Origin: Verticillium longisporum
Taxonomy: Eukaryota; Ascomycota; Sordariomycetes; Glomerellales; Plectosphaerellaceae
Direction: 5' to 3'
Length of the DNA stretch: 64,000 bases
NCBI GenBank assembly: GCA_019188255.1
Contig: JAETXT010000001.1
Coordinates: 6,076,001-6,140,000 of the forward strand
In this document: positions 1 to 11,262 of the stretch, one piece after another
Position numbering within the stretch: the stretch's first letter is position 1
Layout of the letters: each line of letters opens with the position of its first letter
Notes under the pieces: generated by a model
Seen by the model: only the letters and a program-made list of their open reading frames with translations
What the model was told of the DNA's origin: nothing
Database searches by the model: none
Made by a program: the position numbers and the translations under genes

Positions 1-120
1 CTTGACAGGTTTGGGTTGTATGGGTTTCGCGTACAGCATCATTCTATCATGAGGAGACTGCGAATGCTGCTGTTGGCCACCAGCAGCACCTTGCTCTGGA
101 TCAGATCGACCACCAAACAT
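1..120 (-). CDS. N-terminal part of an unidentified protein, cut by the window edge
   Basis: An ATG whose first base is at 120 opens a frame of 40 codons that is still open at position 1. The translated start MFGGRSDPEQ is followed by a Gln/His-rich stretch and ends in a segment reading MLYAKPIQPKPVK at the edge. A polar, glycine- and glutamine-rich leader before a Lys/Pro segment resembles the start of a small fungal membrane or mitochondrial protein, but I cannot name a family from 40 residues. The exon may end at or just beyond the edge. Only the start codon and open frame are seen; that this is a gene is inferred. Confidence 0.4.
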   Translation of the reverse strand, partial: MFGGRSDPEQGAAGGQQQHSQSPHDRMMLYAKPIQPKPVK

Positions 121-2608
121 GGCGAAGGAAGGTGTGGCAGGCAATCAAAGCGGACGGCAGTACACAGCGACGGGGAAACGTGGGGTTGGGAAGCGAAGGG
201 ACCCGAGACAGGTGGTTCGTGTATCGAACGAGACAGCAGGTGACGGGTGTAATAACATTCAGGAACCAACATGGCCGCGAGGGACCACCTTGGGCTTCCT
301 ACATCTTCATCATCACAGGACCTCGCCCCGGATCCCAAACTAGACAATGATCCCATGGGCCAAGGCATGGGCCGAGACATGGGCCGAGACACATGGTCGA
401 GATGGAAAGGGGTGGGAGCATGGGTTCCCCAAACTCTCAGATCCCCCTCCACCACCACCCCCAGACCGGCTGATGAGAGGAGACTGAGGGGTAAGGAACG
501 TACAATGTGGTTCACTGAAGGGGGACTGGAAAAGGGGGCAAGGGGGGAGCAAGCAGTGAGCGGTGGGCTGCATACTGCAGACGCACGTGGATTTCCCCCC
601 AATGCCATGCCGCCAGAGGTACATGTACAGAGGAGATTGTTACAAGTGGTCTGCCATGGTCATCGCAACGGGTCGTCCCTTGGCTTGGGGTATCCTAGTT
701 TGGGCAACGAGGGAGAGGCAAGCTTTCATGACGAGCAGGGGGTTTGTACGTTTTCTTTACCCGGGTATTCTCCCCTGATCCTGGGGACTGCGAGTATGAT
801 GCCACGAAAGCAAGGGCTGACGGGGGAAGAGGCTTCGGGGAGGCGGTCATGGTAGGCTTTAAGCAGTGCTGATTGCTCAAAGCATGCGGGTCCCCCCGTA
901 CATGATTACATGGACGCTCCCGAGCGAGGATTCGCGAGGCGCTTGGCGCTCGGGGTACCGAACCATGGTTTGCGCTTCTCGATTCATTCTCTGTTGGCTT
1001 TCGTCCGAATGAGAGACATGGGGGGGTCCGCTGTAAGGCACCGGCTCGTGCTGGAGACCTTGACCTGACCTTGCTGATGCGGGCCGGAAAAGCTGTCTCC
1101 ACCTGTATTGCTTCGCTGCCTTGAAAAGGGTAGTCATGGTTTCGTTCTGGTTGAGCCGAGATGCCGAGGAACTATGCTGCAATGCAGAGGTTCGGCTGAA
1201 GACACTGCTGGTTTGGCATCTCGAGGTTTGATGGATGGCAAGGTACTCCTCTGTCAGTCCGCTCTCACCCGTCGTAGCAATGGCAGCAAGGGGGAGGGAT
1301 GCCACACAGCTCACCGTTGTGAAGACTTGTGAGCCTCTTCGCCATTTTGCCTGCCGCCGGGGGAAAACGCCCGCAGCTCAGGCTGAACTCACAAGCGCCG
1401 TCGCAAGCGTTGACCAACCTACGATTGCGAGTCCCAAAGAACCAAGTGTCGATACCGCCCGAGGGTCTAATAACCCGACGGCACCATTCATTCTCGCCCT
1501 CAGGAACGCAACGCATTGTGAGAAGAAGAAGGGCGGGAAAAGGCGGACATGGTCCAAATCCCCCTCTGGCGGCGGTTTTCGCCGCGGACTTGATCGACGC
1601 TGATTCGACAGCTGCCTCTAATCCACTGGCCATCTCCAACCCCAAGAAACCAGATCTGCGTTAGCCCAGATTCAGGCTTGGACGACCCCTGCGAGTAGGC
1701 GGTGGGTGGACCCCCGAGTGCGTTGATCGAGAGAGAGACGCGAAGAGTAAGGACGAAGATGATACAGACACAGAGACACAAGAGAAGAGGGGAACCCTTG
1801 CTTCTGCAGCACACAATAAGGCACGTGTCGAAGAGGCTTGCTCGCTAGAAACGGGAGTTTGTCCGCCACGAAATCTTGGTAGCCCCCCGTCGCCCGCCCT
1901 CCCATCGCTTGTCGCCCATCATCTGCCAGCCATGCACAAGGCCAGAGTAGGATGGACCTGCAGAAAGGCCACTGCAGAGCTCAGGTCAGACTGCAATGGG
2001 GACCGTGTCCATCAATCTGAACGCGGTCCACAGTCATCCGTTATCAATCTCGATCAGAGTGGCTGGTCCCCGCAATGAGATGAGCCCACTGCCGAGTTGG
2101 AGACCGCCCACTTCTTCTGCCAGGGCATTTGGCCCAAGACAGGCACTCGAAATGGGTTGACTCTGGGTCTGAGGGGACACGGGGAACGGGAGATGACGAG
2201 GGGGAGACCACGTATTCCCGCGTGGCGTCATATCAAAACGTTAGCAACACAGCGAAGGATGACAACGATGGAGATTATGGGAATGACAGGCTATGCCTTG
2301 GTTTTTGGTCTCTCGCGCCGCCCAGCTGCGTCGTCTCGCGCGGGGCGCGTGATTTCTCATTGCTTGCCAAAGGTAGGTATCCGAAATACGTGACGCTTGG
2401 CCATCTGCTGGTCCCAAACTTCCCTGAGCACCCAGCCCACGAGACGAGTAGTAGATCAAAGGTCAAGCCGTCTCAGAATCACATCCTCCCGAGCCGGACA
2501 GACTACTCCTATATGCTGCCAAGAGTATCACTTGAAGACGGAAAAGTCAAAGAGAAAAATGCATGAGCAAACAAAACCGCGCCACGTCATGTACGCATTC
2601 ATCGCAGG
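121..2608. other. Intergenic region, no supported gene
   Basis: About 2.5 kb between the left partial gene and the GMC oxidoreductase, both on the minus strand. Open frames on both strands are short, overlapping and without a recognisable motif. A short imperfect repeat of the type CATGGGCCGAGA lies near 365-395. It probably holds the promoter of the left gene and the 3' end of the GMC gene. No RNA gene was seen. Confidence 0.6.
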
Positions 2609-4622
2609 CTAAGCAGCCCGCTTGATGAAATCTGCCGCCCTCTCAGCAACAGCGTACACAAGGCTCTGCGTAGTGGCTCGAGGGATCAGCGGGAACACGC
2701 TCGCGTCGACGACACGCAGGTTGCTGACGCCATACACCCGGAACCGCTCGTCCACCACGCCGCCCTTGGCCCTGGGCAGCATCGCCGCGGTCCCGCACGG
2801 ATGGTACTCGCTCTGCGCCGCGGCGCGGATCCATCTCTCCACATTGTCGGCCGTGAGCCGGTGGTAGCCCGGCTGGTACACCGTGCCGCCTCCCTGCAGC
2901 AGCGCGCTCAGCGGCGGCGTCTTCGCCACGGCCTGGAGGTGCAGGGCGATGACCTTGAGGAGCTGGAGATCGGCGGGGTGGGAGAGATAGCGCGGGTCGA
3001 CCTCGGGATGCGTCGTCGCGTCGCGGGAGCGAATGTGCACGGATCCACGCGAGAACGGATGCTGCAGGACGCCGAGCACGGAGATGAAGTTGCCCGGGGC
3101 GGAGGCCCTGAATAAGAGGGTCGAGTCGTTGGAGAACTGGGGCGAGATGCCGCCCTCGATGATCAGCTCCTGCGCGACCTCGCCGGTTGCGAGACCCCTG
3201 GCAATGAGGGCGTACTGTTCGGCGAGGCCTGCGAGGCCGGTCTTGAGGGCTGTACCGCTCGTGTGAAGCGTTGTTGCAAGCTGCGGCAGCGACAGCAAGC
3301 CAGAACTGGCTCCTGACGTTGCTAGACGGCCGGTCTTGTTGTGAAGATACAGATCAAGCTGCTCCTGGAAGTACGTCGCGTTGGCAAAGTCCTCATTCGT
3401 CGGGACGCCAGGTTTGGTGGCGAAACTAACAGGGCGTCAGTATTCGATGTCTGATTGCGACAGAGCTAGAAAACAACCCGACATCAGTTGTGGAAGCACA
3501 CTTACCCGAGCGGAACGTAAAGATGATCCTGCAGGTTCTGTCCGACATTGGCATTGTCCACCTTGACCTCTATGCCGTGCTTCTGCAGGAGCCGCTTGCC
3601 CCCAATACCCGAGAGCTCCAAGATCTGAGGCGAGGCGATCGATCCGGCGGAGAGAATCACCTCACTACGAGCATCTGCCGTGTTCTGGGCGCCGTCCTTG
3701 GTCCACTGGACACCTGTGGCTACCGCACTGGACCGAATCCTGTCCACTAGAATCTTGCCGACAAACGCCCCGGTGATGACTTTGAGGTTTGTTCGCGTAC
3801 GAATGGGACCCAAGTAAGCATTCGCAGCGTAGCTCCTCTCGCGTCGCGAAGGGTCAATGCTAAGGGGTTGACAAACCCCCAAGCGCCAGCCCGCTTCGAG
3901 GGTCTCCATTGACACCCAGTCCCAGAGTCTCGTATGTGCGTGGCCACGCCGGAAGTAGCGGGCTGTGAAGATCCGGAAACGCGTTGACAATGGGGCCCTT
4001 GTAGCCATGGGCTTTGGGGTCAACAGATTCCAGGCGCAAGTCCTGGGTCAGCTGTTGAGAGGGCGGCACAAAGGTCTCTGACCTCTCATAGTATGGCGCC
4101 AGCTCCTTCCACGACCAGCCCTTGTTGCCGAGCTCACCCCAGTTGTCAATGTCCTGTTGCGCGGCGTGGGTCCAGAACATGAAGTTGACGGCGGATGAGC
4201 CGCCGAGCTGTTTGCCGCGAATGTGGGCGAATACCCTATCGTTGGCGGCAGTCTGCACACTGTTAGAAGGCAATGAGGGCACAGCCCGGTTCTCGCTCCT
4301 CGTACCTGCGGGATCGTCTTGTAGTCCCAGTCGTACTTGGGGTCACCATACATGGCTGGGAAAAGCCCGGGCACCAGAACGTTGGGGTCCTCGGAATGGT
4401 CGTCGCCCGCTTCCAAAACTAGCACGGAGACCTTTGGGTCATCGCTGAGACGCCTGGCAATGGTGAGACCTGCCGTTCTACCACCCACGACTCTGTTCGT
4501 TGTCAGAATGAGGCAGAGGTGAGGATGATTCACGTCACTTACATGTAGTCGTATACGCTCGCCCCAGCGGCGGCTGCAGCACCAAGGTTCATGAGCCATA
4601 CGGCAAACGACTTGGCAAACAT
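2609..4622 (-). pseudogene. GMC-family FAD oxidoreductase, frameshifted (probable pseudogene or sequence error)
   Basis: Glucose-methanol-choline oxidoreductase of the aryl-alcohol/glucose oxidase type, normally a secreted or vacuolar FAD enzyme oxidising alcohols or sugars. Four exons: 4622-4543, 4492-4306, 4252-3506 and 3425-2609. The start gives a hydrophobic leader followed by SVYDYIVVGG. Both GMC signatures are present: KQLGGSSAVNFMFW, and GSIASPQILELSGIGG. The C-terminal block has the catalytic His in EYHPCGTAAML. Three defects are seen. The FAD motif reads GGRTAG where GGGTAG is expected, so the second glycine of GxGxxG is Arg. Exon 3 carries one base too many: one frame reaches a TAG at 3860-3862 and the next frame continues the family alignment, so the indel lies in the C4 run (3864-3867) or the G5 run (3876-3880). 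The second active-site position near the C-terminus reads ATTQ where related enzymes have Asn or His. Without the extra base the protein would be about 609 residues, the usual length. Decay is inferred; a sequencing error would explain only the frameshift. Confidence 0.85.
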
Positions 4623-5635
4623 GACAGACTCGAGAGCGCGAAAATGAAGAGTAAGAAGAGGTCAACGTATCAGATACGGCACGGCGGCGATCGGACATGG
4701 GAGGGCAGTCGAAGAGTTATATAGCGCGGGGATCCACGGATGAATTAATCCATCCATGGGCCATGTCTCGGATTCTGCTTTGGTCGTTTGCGTGAAGAAA
4801 GACAGGGGATGGCGGTGGGATCACACAATGCAAGGCATGCACAGTTGCAGGGTGAGAGCCAGATCTGGCAGTCGGCGTTCCATCTGTCAATCAGCACAAC
4901 ATGGCATCTTTGGTCGATGGCGCAGTTCGAGGCGAGCCGAAGTGCTGCGTGGCGCACAGGGTATCGAGGCTGCACAGGACCTTGATAGGCCTGGGTCCTC
5001 TTGAAGACGGTGGAAAGGCTTCAATGTGACGGGTAAGTACTGCAGCCTGCGGAGAGGGTGACATGCGCGGCGGACTTCCGCAGCCGCAGGTTGCAGGCAT
5101 GTTCAGCTCATGGGGTCGCAAACGAGGTTGAGACGTCCTTGAGGATTAGACAGCTGGAGAGATAGATTGTGAACCAGAGAAGAATCAGTGGTTTCTCGAG
5201 TTGCTGCCATATCCATCCATCGACTTCCGGCGCTGTTCTGCAAGGCTGCGCTGACTGAAGAGCGATCCCTCGAATGAAGACAAAATGCCCATGTCCATTG
5301 GGTACACAGACTACCTGCCTGGAAGGTGGCAGAAGACGAAGACACGGTGGTATAAACCGTATCGCTGTCGCTCACCAGTGCAGAGCCCAGCGAAGGATTC
5401 CAAGGGCCGGATACAATCTTCCTCCAGCACCTGACGAAGAGCGTACTTTGTAACAGCTTCAAGATGCAATACTTTTTTTGGCAGGGTTCTCTAATCATCC
5501 AGTCGTGATATGGCCCCAGATCTCTCCTAGTATACACAGACGCCTCCGAAAAACATGATCAAACGATTCTCGAGGGCGGGGTGGTGATGTACATGCCGCG
5601 CCTGTGCGTGGTGTGTCTCGTTTCGGTCGATCGAT
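4623..5635. other. Intergenic: GMC promoter and Mgr2 3' region
   Basis: About 1 kb between two minus-strand genes. It contains the candidate TATA box of the GMC gene and the 3' flank of the Mgr2 gene. Open frames here lack conserved motifs and plausible splice patterns, so I support no gene. Confidence 0.6.
4716..4724 (-). promoter_or_regulatory. Candidate TATA box of the GMC oxidoreductase gene
   Basis: On the minus strand the sequence reads CTATATAAC, about 95 bases upstream of the ATG at 4622. Spacing and sequence suit a fungal TATA element of an inducible gene. No transcript start is visible from sequence alone. Confidence 0.4.
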
Positions 5636-6235
5636 CTAGTCGGACCTCGGGCGCTGCATCGCGGGGTGGGACATGATGAAGGCCCTTCGCTGCGCCTGAC
5701 GGTAGGCCTGTTCGACGATGGGAGATGTGTCGGATCGGATGACGCTGCCGATGGACATGAAGAAACTGCAACGCAGGTGGTCAGCCAGGGTCGGTCTTGT
5801 CTTGGTGGGGAGAGACCGAGAGGTCTCGAGACGAACCCGAATGTTGATCCGGATCCCAGCATGTACTGGCCCAGGGTCCTCATGATACCGTTAGGTCCAG
5901 CGCCGTAGCGGAAGATGCTGACGGTGCCTGTTGTTTTCTTTGTCAGTCGGCGCATTCTCGGGTTCGGTGCGGCGGAGTGGCTGTAGTGGGCGGGTGCTGA
6001 CGTACCAAAGATGAAGCCCATGATGGTACCGACAGCTAGTAATCATGTGAGCTTAGGGTCTTGCGCTGAGGGGGCTTCGTTCACATACTGCCACCCATGA
6101 TGGCTCCCATCTTGACTGCGACCTGTCAGTACTCCGACGCCAATGCTAGCAAGGGTTCTTTCATGTGCTCGTACGCTTGTCCAGGTTGGATTGGGCGGCA
6201 GGGTGGCCGCCAGCGTTCGAGGGCATGGGAGGCAT
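5636..6235 (-). CDS. MGR2: Mgr2/Romo1-type mitochondrial inner-membrane protein (TIM23 subunit)
   Basis: Mgr2 couples Tim21 to the TIM23 protein translocase and gates lateral release of proteins into the inner membrane; the animal homologue is ROMO1. Five exons: 6235-6175, 6115-6089, 6035-6006, 5927-5837 and 5765-5636, joining to 339 nt and 112 residues. The product begins MPPMPSN and reads NLDKLKMGAIMGGTVG, then two membrane segments. The first is around FIFGTVSIF. The second spans IMRTLGQYMLGSGSTFGFF and carries the Gly-rich, Arg-Thr-Leu-Gly core typical of the family, followed by MSIGSVIRSD and a short basic tail. Length and the conserved core match yeast Mgr2 closely. Exons 2 and 3 are only 27 and 30 nt, and exon 3 is bounded by clean GTACGT and AG sites. 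Identity is confident; the exact exon 1-2 junction rests on keeping the conserved LKMG in frame. Confidence 0.92.
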
Positions 6236-7482
6236 AGTGGCGGTTGAATTTGTAGGAGAGATTTTACGTCTTGGGGACAGAGATGATGTCGTGGGATCGG
6301 ACGGGACCTCGCGTCTGGAGAAATCGCAACCTCAACAGCGTCGGGTCAGGCACTCAACTTTCGACACTCGATCGCGATCCAATGAATTCGACTCGAGTGG
6401 AGGAGCAACAGCAGGAGAGCTTCGTGGTCCGTGCGTCTTCCATGTCACGTGGATCGTATGGGGAGACGCAAGACGGATGGATGAGCTACCACAGTGCTAT
6501 CCGAGGCCTGCCACCAGCACTCCCTAGCACTCCCTAGGGAGGTACTTCCACTAAATGATGCCTGCCCCCTAACCTTCAGGCCGCCCAGTGCTGTGCTCTC
6601 AAGTGAGCTGGATTTATGGGTCTGTCAGGCGTCTAACGGAGGTTTCCAGCTTCCAGCCCAAAACGTCGGTGTGGAATAGCCCCGACAAGCATTTCATGAT
6701 GCTCGTGCAAGAATCCCATATGCAAGTGACCTTGTACCATCGCATGCCTTAGCTGGCTCTCCGTTGCTTTTTTCTTCTCTCTCTTGCATCGCAGCCAGTG
6801 GCCGTCAACTGGCACAGTGCAACGTCCCTGGCCGTGCGGCTCAGGCGCGTGTGGTCTTTGGCCCGTGTGTCCTGACGCTAAGCGCTTAGCGAATCATTGC
6901 TGGGACGAAGAGCCAGAACGTCCTCCCAACTGAATTGATCCTTGACCACCTCAACTGGCCTTCCGACTTTTTGCTGTCGCCAGACGCGCACCACCGTTGC
7001 TTGCCATCGACTTCAATTGCTAGGTGAGTTCACGGCCCGCTGCTCCTTGTATCCATGTCGTTTTTTCCGTCGCTGTCGGGGTCCGTGCTCGTGTCAGGCC
7101 GCCTGGCCGCCCCATTTACCGCCGGCCACCCTCCTCCTTGACCCTGCGACCGTGACCACTGACTTTTCCCTCTTGCGCCTAGTCACATCATTTTCACGAC
7201 CTGCCGCCATACCTACGATATAGCAGACGCGACTGGCCATCTCGGAGACGACTTGTTCGAGTCGTTTCTGTCTCGGACGAGCGACCAACCATCGAGCTGC
7301 CGACGCGTTGAGCCTCCCTCTCTTCTCCTTCGCCCTCCTCCCTCCTTCTCTCACCATCGACGAACGCCGAATATCTTCCTCACCATCTGCGACAACATCT
7401 CCCCCCCCCCCCCCCCCCCGAACGACTCTTTTCCTCATGACGGCCGTCCCCCTCCTTCGATGAATCCGACGACGTCAGAGGC
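6236..7482. other. Divergent promoter region between Mgr2 and the FHA protein gene
   Basis: About 1.25 kb between two divergently transcribed genes. The right part (roughly 6940-7482) is pyrimidine-rich, as is usual for fungal 5' leaders, and contains a C19 run. A tandem ten-base repeat AGCACTCCCT ends in a palindromic CCTAGG near 6510-6540. No gene is supported here. Confidence 0.6.
7401..7419 (+). repeat. C19 homopolymer in the FHA gene leader
   Basis: Nineteen consecutive C residues about 65 bases upstream of the ATG at 7483, inside the probable 5' untranslated leader. Such runs are length-unstable and often mis-sequenced. Confidence 0.95.
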
Positions 7483-9705
7483 ATGTTCATGCCGCGGAAG
7501 CCCATGCAGCGAAGCAACTCTTCCTCTTCCATCTCTTCGACTTCCTCCGCCTCCTCCACCACCACCGTCGCCACCAACGGCTCGCAGTCGAATGGAACGC
7601 CGTCGACCAACTCGGACATGAGCTCGTGGTCAAGCACCGCATCCCGCAAGCGTCCCCAGCCCAAGGCCCCCTGGCCGCCCGGCAAACCAGAAAACCCTGT
7701 CGAGCTCGGCAGGATGCCGGCAGGCCGCGGCCCCATGAACGGCCACACGATCAACGGCAGCTCACTGCAGCAGAACCCCGGACAACCTCCGATGGCACAG
7801 CAGCAGAGCCTGGGCGCACGTCCCCTCGGCGAGCCCATGCCCTCCGGCCAGCCCGTGCTCTTCCTGCTCTCTCTCAACGGCACCTTTGAGCGCAAGACCA
7901 TTTCCGTGCCGTTCTACCCCGACAGCCTCCGTATCGGTCGCCAGACGAACCAGAAGACGATCCCGACGCCTGCGAATGGCTTCTTCGACAGCAAAGTGCT
8001 GTCCAGGCAACACGCCGAGGTGTGGGCCGACCGTATGGGCAAGATGTTCATCCGCGACGTCAAGTCGTCCAATGGAACATTTGTCAACGGCAGCAGCCTC
8101 TCCGCCGGGAACCGTGAGACTGAGTCGCATGAGCAGCAGGCCCAGGATGAGCTCGTGATGGGTGTCGGCATTGTCAGCGGGGGTCACAAGGCGGTCGTCC
8201 ATCACAAGGTCGCTGCCAAGGTGGAACATGCCGGTTTTGCCAACCCCTCCAGCAACGTCATGGAGATGAACTTTGGTGATCTCGATCCTGCAAACGGCGG
8301 CGCCATGCTCGGACCCTCCCAAGGCGGTGGCATGCAGCAATACAGGGGACGGCAGGGCAGCAACGTCTCCATGGCCAGCAACGGGAGGATGATGCCCGCC
8401 GGCGGTATTGCAGGCCCCCAGATGAACGGTGCACCTGGTCGCGGGCCCTTCATGTTGTCCTCTGTCACCTCGGATCACATCATCAAGCGTCTTCACGTGA
8501 GTGTCTCCTTGCCCAACATGTGGAATCCAGGGTAAACTAATCCGTGGTAGAACGAGATGCGAAGCGCTCGCTTGCAGTCGCAAGACTTGGGCCGTACCGG
8601 GCAGTTCATTGGTGCCCTTCTCTCAAAGGAAGACATTAAGGACCTGGACAAGCCAGACGTGCCTGAACCCCCAAAGCTCATGATGAACGGCAACGGGCTG
8701 CCCTTTCGAGCCGACTCTAAGGCGAGATTCTCGGATCCTCCCGCTCCGTCGCCACAGCAGCCACTGCTCGAGAAGCCCGATGTGCCCTCTCTGAAACGGG
8801 CCGTCACCGAACGACCCAAGTCGCACCCGACAAACTCGTCGCCCGTGCGTCCCGACAACATGAGCCAAATCATCCAACTGACCGAGGCGCTCAACAACGC
8901 GAAGAAGGAAATCGACACGCAGACAACCAGGATGAAAGACTTGGAAGAAATGTTGCAGAGGGAGCGTGAAGCGCGCGAACTGGCTGAAGACCTCGCGAGG
9001 AGACTAGAGGACACGGCCATCACCAAAGAAGCGAACGGCGTGCCCAAGGAGGGTGGATCAGATCTGCTGGAGGAAGCGTTCGAGCCACCGCGCGAAGGTG
9101 CCGAGCCTGTCGACGTCGATATGCCCGACGCCGACGCCGTTGCCGATGCTGACGACCAATCCGACGCCCACCAACCGGATGCGGCGCCGGTCGATAAGGT
9201 GGAAGAGGTCACCGTCCAGTTCCAGGCCAAGCTCGATTCTATGATTTCGGATATGAACGACTTGAAGCAGCAAATGGAGGCGTGGAAGCAGCGTTGCGAA
9301 AAGGCCGAAGCCGAGAGAGATACGGATCGCCAGACCCTAGCTGAAATGGTTGTCAAGCTCCGTAAGGAAGAGGAGGCGCGACACGCTGCCGAACTCGCCA
9401 AGAGCCGGTCGCCCTCGAAGGGACGTGGTCGCAGCAGCAGCCGAGCACCCCGAGAACCGTCCAAAGGATCTCTCGCGAAGGCAAACGGCGTGGGCAAATC
9501 CGATGTCGAGGATCCCGCCGACAGGCCCACACTCTCGAGGGCGAACACGATCACGCCGCTCACAGCGTCGACTGGAGCCCTGATGCACAAGCGAGCATTG
9601 GTCGACGGAGTGCCATACACCTCGATGCTCGGCGTGGTGCTGATAGGCGTGGGCCTCATGGCATATATCAACGGCTGGCAGCCGCCCCCACGGCCCGCCC
9701 ACTGA
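7483..9705 (+). CDS. FHA-domain, tail-anchored coiled-coil protein (SLMAP/Far10/HAM-4/PRO45 family), STRIPAK subunit
   Basis: The family is a core part of the fungal STRIPAK phosphatase-kinase complex, which sits on the nuclear envelope/ER and controls hyphal fusion, fruiting-body development and septation. Two exons, 7483-8496 and 8551-9705, give 722 residues. The 54-bp intron has a GTGAGT donor and TAG acceptor. A Ser/Thr-rich leader (1-120) is followed by an FHA domain (about 124-230) with the phosphothreonine-binding set LRIGRQ, SRQHAEVW and KSSNGTFVNG. Two coiled coils follow (about 438-490 and 554-620). Near the C-terminus TSMLGVVLIGVGLMAYING (about 692-712) is a single tail-anchor helix, with only a short Pro-rich tail after it. 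This order is diagnostic for SLMAP-like proteins. The ATG at 7483 gives the longest uninterrupted frame; an in-frame Met two codons later is possible. The function in this species is inferred from the family. Confidence 0.93.
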
Positions 9706-10469
9706 TAGCCTGGCAGGCTGCCCTCCCCTACTGAAACCGTATACATCATAGCTTCTGGCGTTTGAAGTCACTTCTTTTTTTGCATCAACCGAACGAGACG
9801 AACGAACAGCGAGCGACGCAATCGCGCCCCCACACAGGGAACAGTCTTTTTCTTCCCTTTGTATCTATTACCTTCACACTGTACGACTGGACAACGACAA
9901 CAACCTAGGGATGGGTTTCTTCCTTCTTTTGATCTTTCTTCGTTTCTTCTTCTTCTTCTTCCTCTTCTTGCGCGTTTCCCTTGAAACAGTAGGGCCAGGC
10001 AACGGCGGCGTTCCGACTTGATGAGGGAGGAAATCTTGTGACAACAGAACTGGGACGGGAAAGTGTGACGTGACGGCTGGCCACGGGGTTCAGAAAGCAG
10101 GATCTCTGACTTGCTCGCCCGACCCCGACAGCGGACGTGGTTGTGCGATGAGTAGGCTGTGAGGCAGGTGTCGAATGGCTGCAGGGCTGTCAACCTGGTG
10201 GCCGGCGGACATAGATCAGCAAGTAACCTCACGATGAAAGACGAGAAGATTGAAATGACCAGTTTGCAGCTGTTCTCAGAGTGATGCCATCTAAACGCAT
10301 AACAAAAGAGAGATTGGATGAACGAGAAAGATGTGTGCCTCCCACGCTTCAAGACCAGATCCAAAATGCCCTCGAACGCCAAAATAAATCATCTCGCAGA
10401 CGCCAATACAAAGCACAGTCAGAAAACAAAACCGCCTCCGGATCATCGATACAGCCAAGAACGAAAACA
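9706..10469. other. Convergent 3' flanks with a TTC-rich tract
   Basis: About 760 bases between convergent genes. The stretch 9944-9969 is built of TTC/TTCC units. Probable 3' untranslated regions of both neighbours; no coding signal found. Confidence 0.6.
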
Positions 10470-11262
10470 TCACCAGCTCCCCATCCCCAGCACGCCGCTC
10501 ACCCGCCTCCCGGCCTCGTACCCCTCCAGCTCATCCGCCGCACAGCACCCCACACGCCCGTCCGCGTCGCCCCCGTACAGCGCCTTCTCGCCGAGCCGCG
10601 ACAGCGACACGCTGCAGACGAGGATGAGCGTCATGCGCGGCGCCAGCAGCACGGCCAGCAGCGCCGCGAGCAGGAGCGCCTGGAACTCGACGGTCGCGGG
10701 GCGGGGCATGCGGCCGACGAAGCCCGGGCCGAGGACGGTGACTGTCACTCTCTGGGCCGCGGGCGCCGCCGCCGCCGAGGCTGCCGGGGCTGCGAGCGCG
10801 GCGGCTTCATGCGGCGTGCTGGTGCTGCTGGGGCCCACTGGCTCGAGGGGGTACAGGTCTGGGCTGGGGGGTCGCGGGGGTGCGACGAATGGGTCGACGG
10901 CGTCGAGCCACGATGTGATGCGGGCTTTGGTGTCGTAGTCGGAAGGCTGCGGCAGGTGCGTGGCGGAGGAGATGGCGGGCGTTTCGTCGTCGACAAAGGG
11001 GTCGTCGATGAAGGGGTCTTCGATGAAGGGGTCTTCGAGGGGTGCGGGTCGTGAGCCGTAGGCGAAGGAGTAGGGCGTTATGACTGTTGTGACGGTATCC
11101 TTGTCGAAATCTGCGGTCCAGGTCAGTACACGGCTCAATCTGGGATGTCGTCTGAGGGAAACGTAACGACTTACCAGAGTAGCCGACCTCGGCCATCAGG
11201 TCGTAAAGCGGGGAGGCTTGAGCTTCATCGAAGCCTTGGAACGAGTGTGGAGACTCGTTCAT
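10470..11262 (-). CDS. Small membrane protein with an N-terminal DPF-repeat segment, function unknown
   Basis: Two exons, 11262-11175 and 11110-10470, join to 729 nt and 242 residues across a 64-bp intron with a GTAAGT donor. The product starts MNESPHSFQG. An acidic segment then reads EDPFIEDPFIDDPFVDDE, three DPF units in a row; after it come a Pro/Ala-rich linker and one strongly hydrophobic stretch around FQALLLAALLAVLLA continuing through TLILVCSVS, long enough for one or two helices. The C-terminus is Gly-rich with a Cys pair. DPF tripeptides are known ligands of the AP-2 alpha appendage in other proteins, which would fit an endocytic cargo or adaptor-binding membrane protein, but that is only a suggestion. 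No family is recognised. Codon use looks coding throughout and the splice junction keeps frame. Confidence 0.75.

Noticed and set aside
5103..5537. A 144-codon minus-strand frame before Mgr2
   Set aside because: Composition is Ser-rich without motif, and the frame lies within the Mgr2 3' flank.
8493..9749. A 418-codon minus-strand frame
   Set aside because: Antisense shadow of the second exon of the FHA protein; Ser-rich composition mirrors its coiled coils.
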